39,684 bases of DNA from the NCBI RefSeq assembly GCF_015056685.1, contig NZ_SVFW01000013.1, positions 41,494 to 81,177 on the forward strand. Direction: 5' to 3'. Position 1 is the first letter of the stretch; every line of letters begins with the position of its first letter. This document shows, piece by piece, positions 39,611-39,684 of this stretch. The position numbers were made by a program, and so were the translations under genes. The notes beneath the pieces are model-generated. The model made no database searches and had not been told where the DNA came from. It was given only the letters and a program-made list of their open reading frames with translations. This DNA comes from Butyrivibrio sp. (GTDB lineage: Bacteria; Bacillota; Clostridia; Lachnospirales; Lachnospiraceae).

Positions 39611-39684
39611 TGTACCGACCCCCAAAAGTTAGACCCAAAAATCTAACTTTTGGAGGTCGGTATTTTTATGTCTAAGTATTCTTT
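39611..39684 (+). mobile_element. Left end of an IS3-family insertion sequence, truncated by the window
   Basis: The element appears to start at TGTACCGACC (39611), with the CCCCAAAAGTTAGAC type of terminal repeat seen in IS150-group IS3 elements. The terminal sequence (39613-39633) is repeated in inverted form at 39642-39662 with one mismatch in 21, forming a hairpin before the first transposase ORF. Only the start of that ORF is in the window. Confidence 0.75.
39668..39684 (+). CDS. IS3-family transposase OrfA, first codons only (partial)
   Basis: ATG at 39668 begins MSKYS, a common start of IS3-family OrfA helix-turn-helix proteins. GGAGG at 39652-39656 is the probable RBS and sits inside the terminal hairpin. 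The gene runs off the end of the window. Confidence 0.6.

Overview
The window looks like chromosome from a Gram-positive anaerobe of the class Clostridia, most likely family Lachnospiraceae and plausibly Butyrivibrio or a close relative. This is inferred from several things: a moderately AT-rich genome, a Firmicutes-type division cluster, a TTG-started ftsZ with a strong upstream AGGAGG, rumen/gut-type carbohydrate enzymes, and a GEMM-I (cyclic dinucleotide) riboswitch beside several GGDEF/EAL genes. The species call was made without any database search. Every protein gene is on the + strand; one tRNA is on the - strand.

Region 1 (1-10190) is the cell wall and division cluster: rsmH, ftsL-like, a class B penicillin-binding protein, mraY, murD, ftsW, ftsQ/divIB, ftsZ, then nrdR. 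It is compact and lacks murE, murF, murG, murC and ftsA. Internal promoters are visible before the PBP and ftsZ genes, and terminators follow ftsZ and nrdR. Region 2 (10250-15224) is a complete five-gene peptide/nickel-class ABC importer: lipoprotein, two permeases, two ATPases. Region 3 (15398-21850) holds a small uncharacterised protein, a fused shikimate dehydrogenase-shikimate kinase, queH, a small membrane protein, argS and a MATE transporter.

Region 4 (21960-30447) is signalling. It has a membrane GGDEF-EAL protein with a periplasmic-binding-like sensor, a DegV lipid-binding protein, a LytS-type 5TM-HAMP-PP2C phosphatase, a small membrane protein, an 880-base non-coding stretch, and a secreted repeat-rich protein. 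The non-coding stretch contains a roughly 200-bp structured repeat, a cluster of GGGYAAA/TTRCCC motifs, a promoter, and a GEMM-I riboswitch with a terminator. The terminator and a competing antiterminator predict that ligand switches the secreted protein gene off.

Region 5 (30448-39684) holds a bidirectional terminator shared with tRNA-Met(CAT), a PAP2 phosphatase, a GH13 amylase, a YetA/PcRGLX-like putative rhamnogalacturonan lyase, a probably leaderless EAL phosphodiesterase gene, a small unknown protein, a GNAT acetyltransferase and a CarD-family regulator with a perfect cre-like palindrome in its leader. A second copy of the structured repeat follows. The window ends inside the left end of an IS3-family element whose terminal hairpin covers its own ribosome binding site.

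The most novel signal is the pair of structured repeats (28272-28473 and 39288-39493). They share long identical blocks, have ends that pair with each other, and show a compensatory base-pair change. I cannot assign them to a known RNA family. The dense GGGYAAA/TTRCCC array next to the first copy is the second signal worth following.
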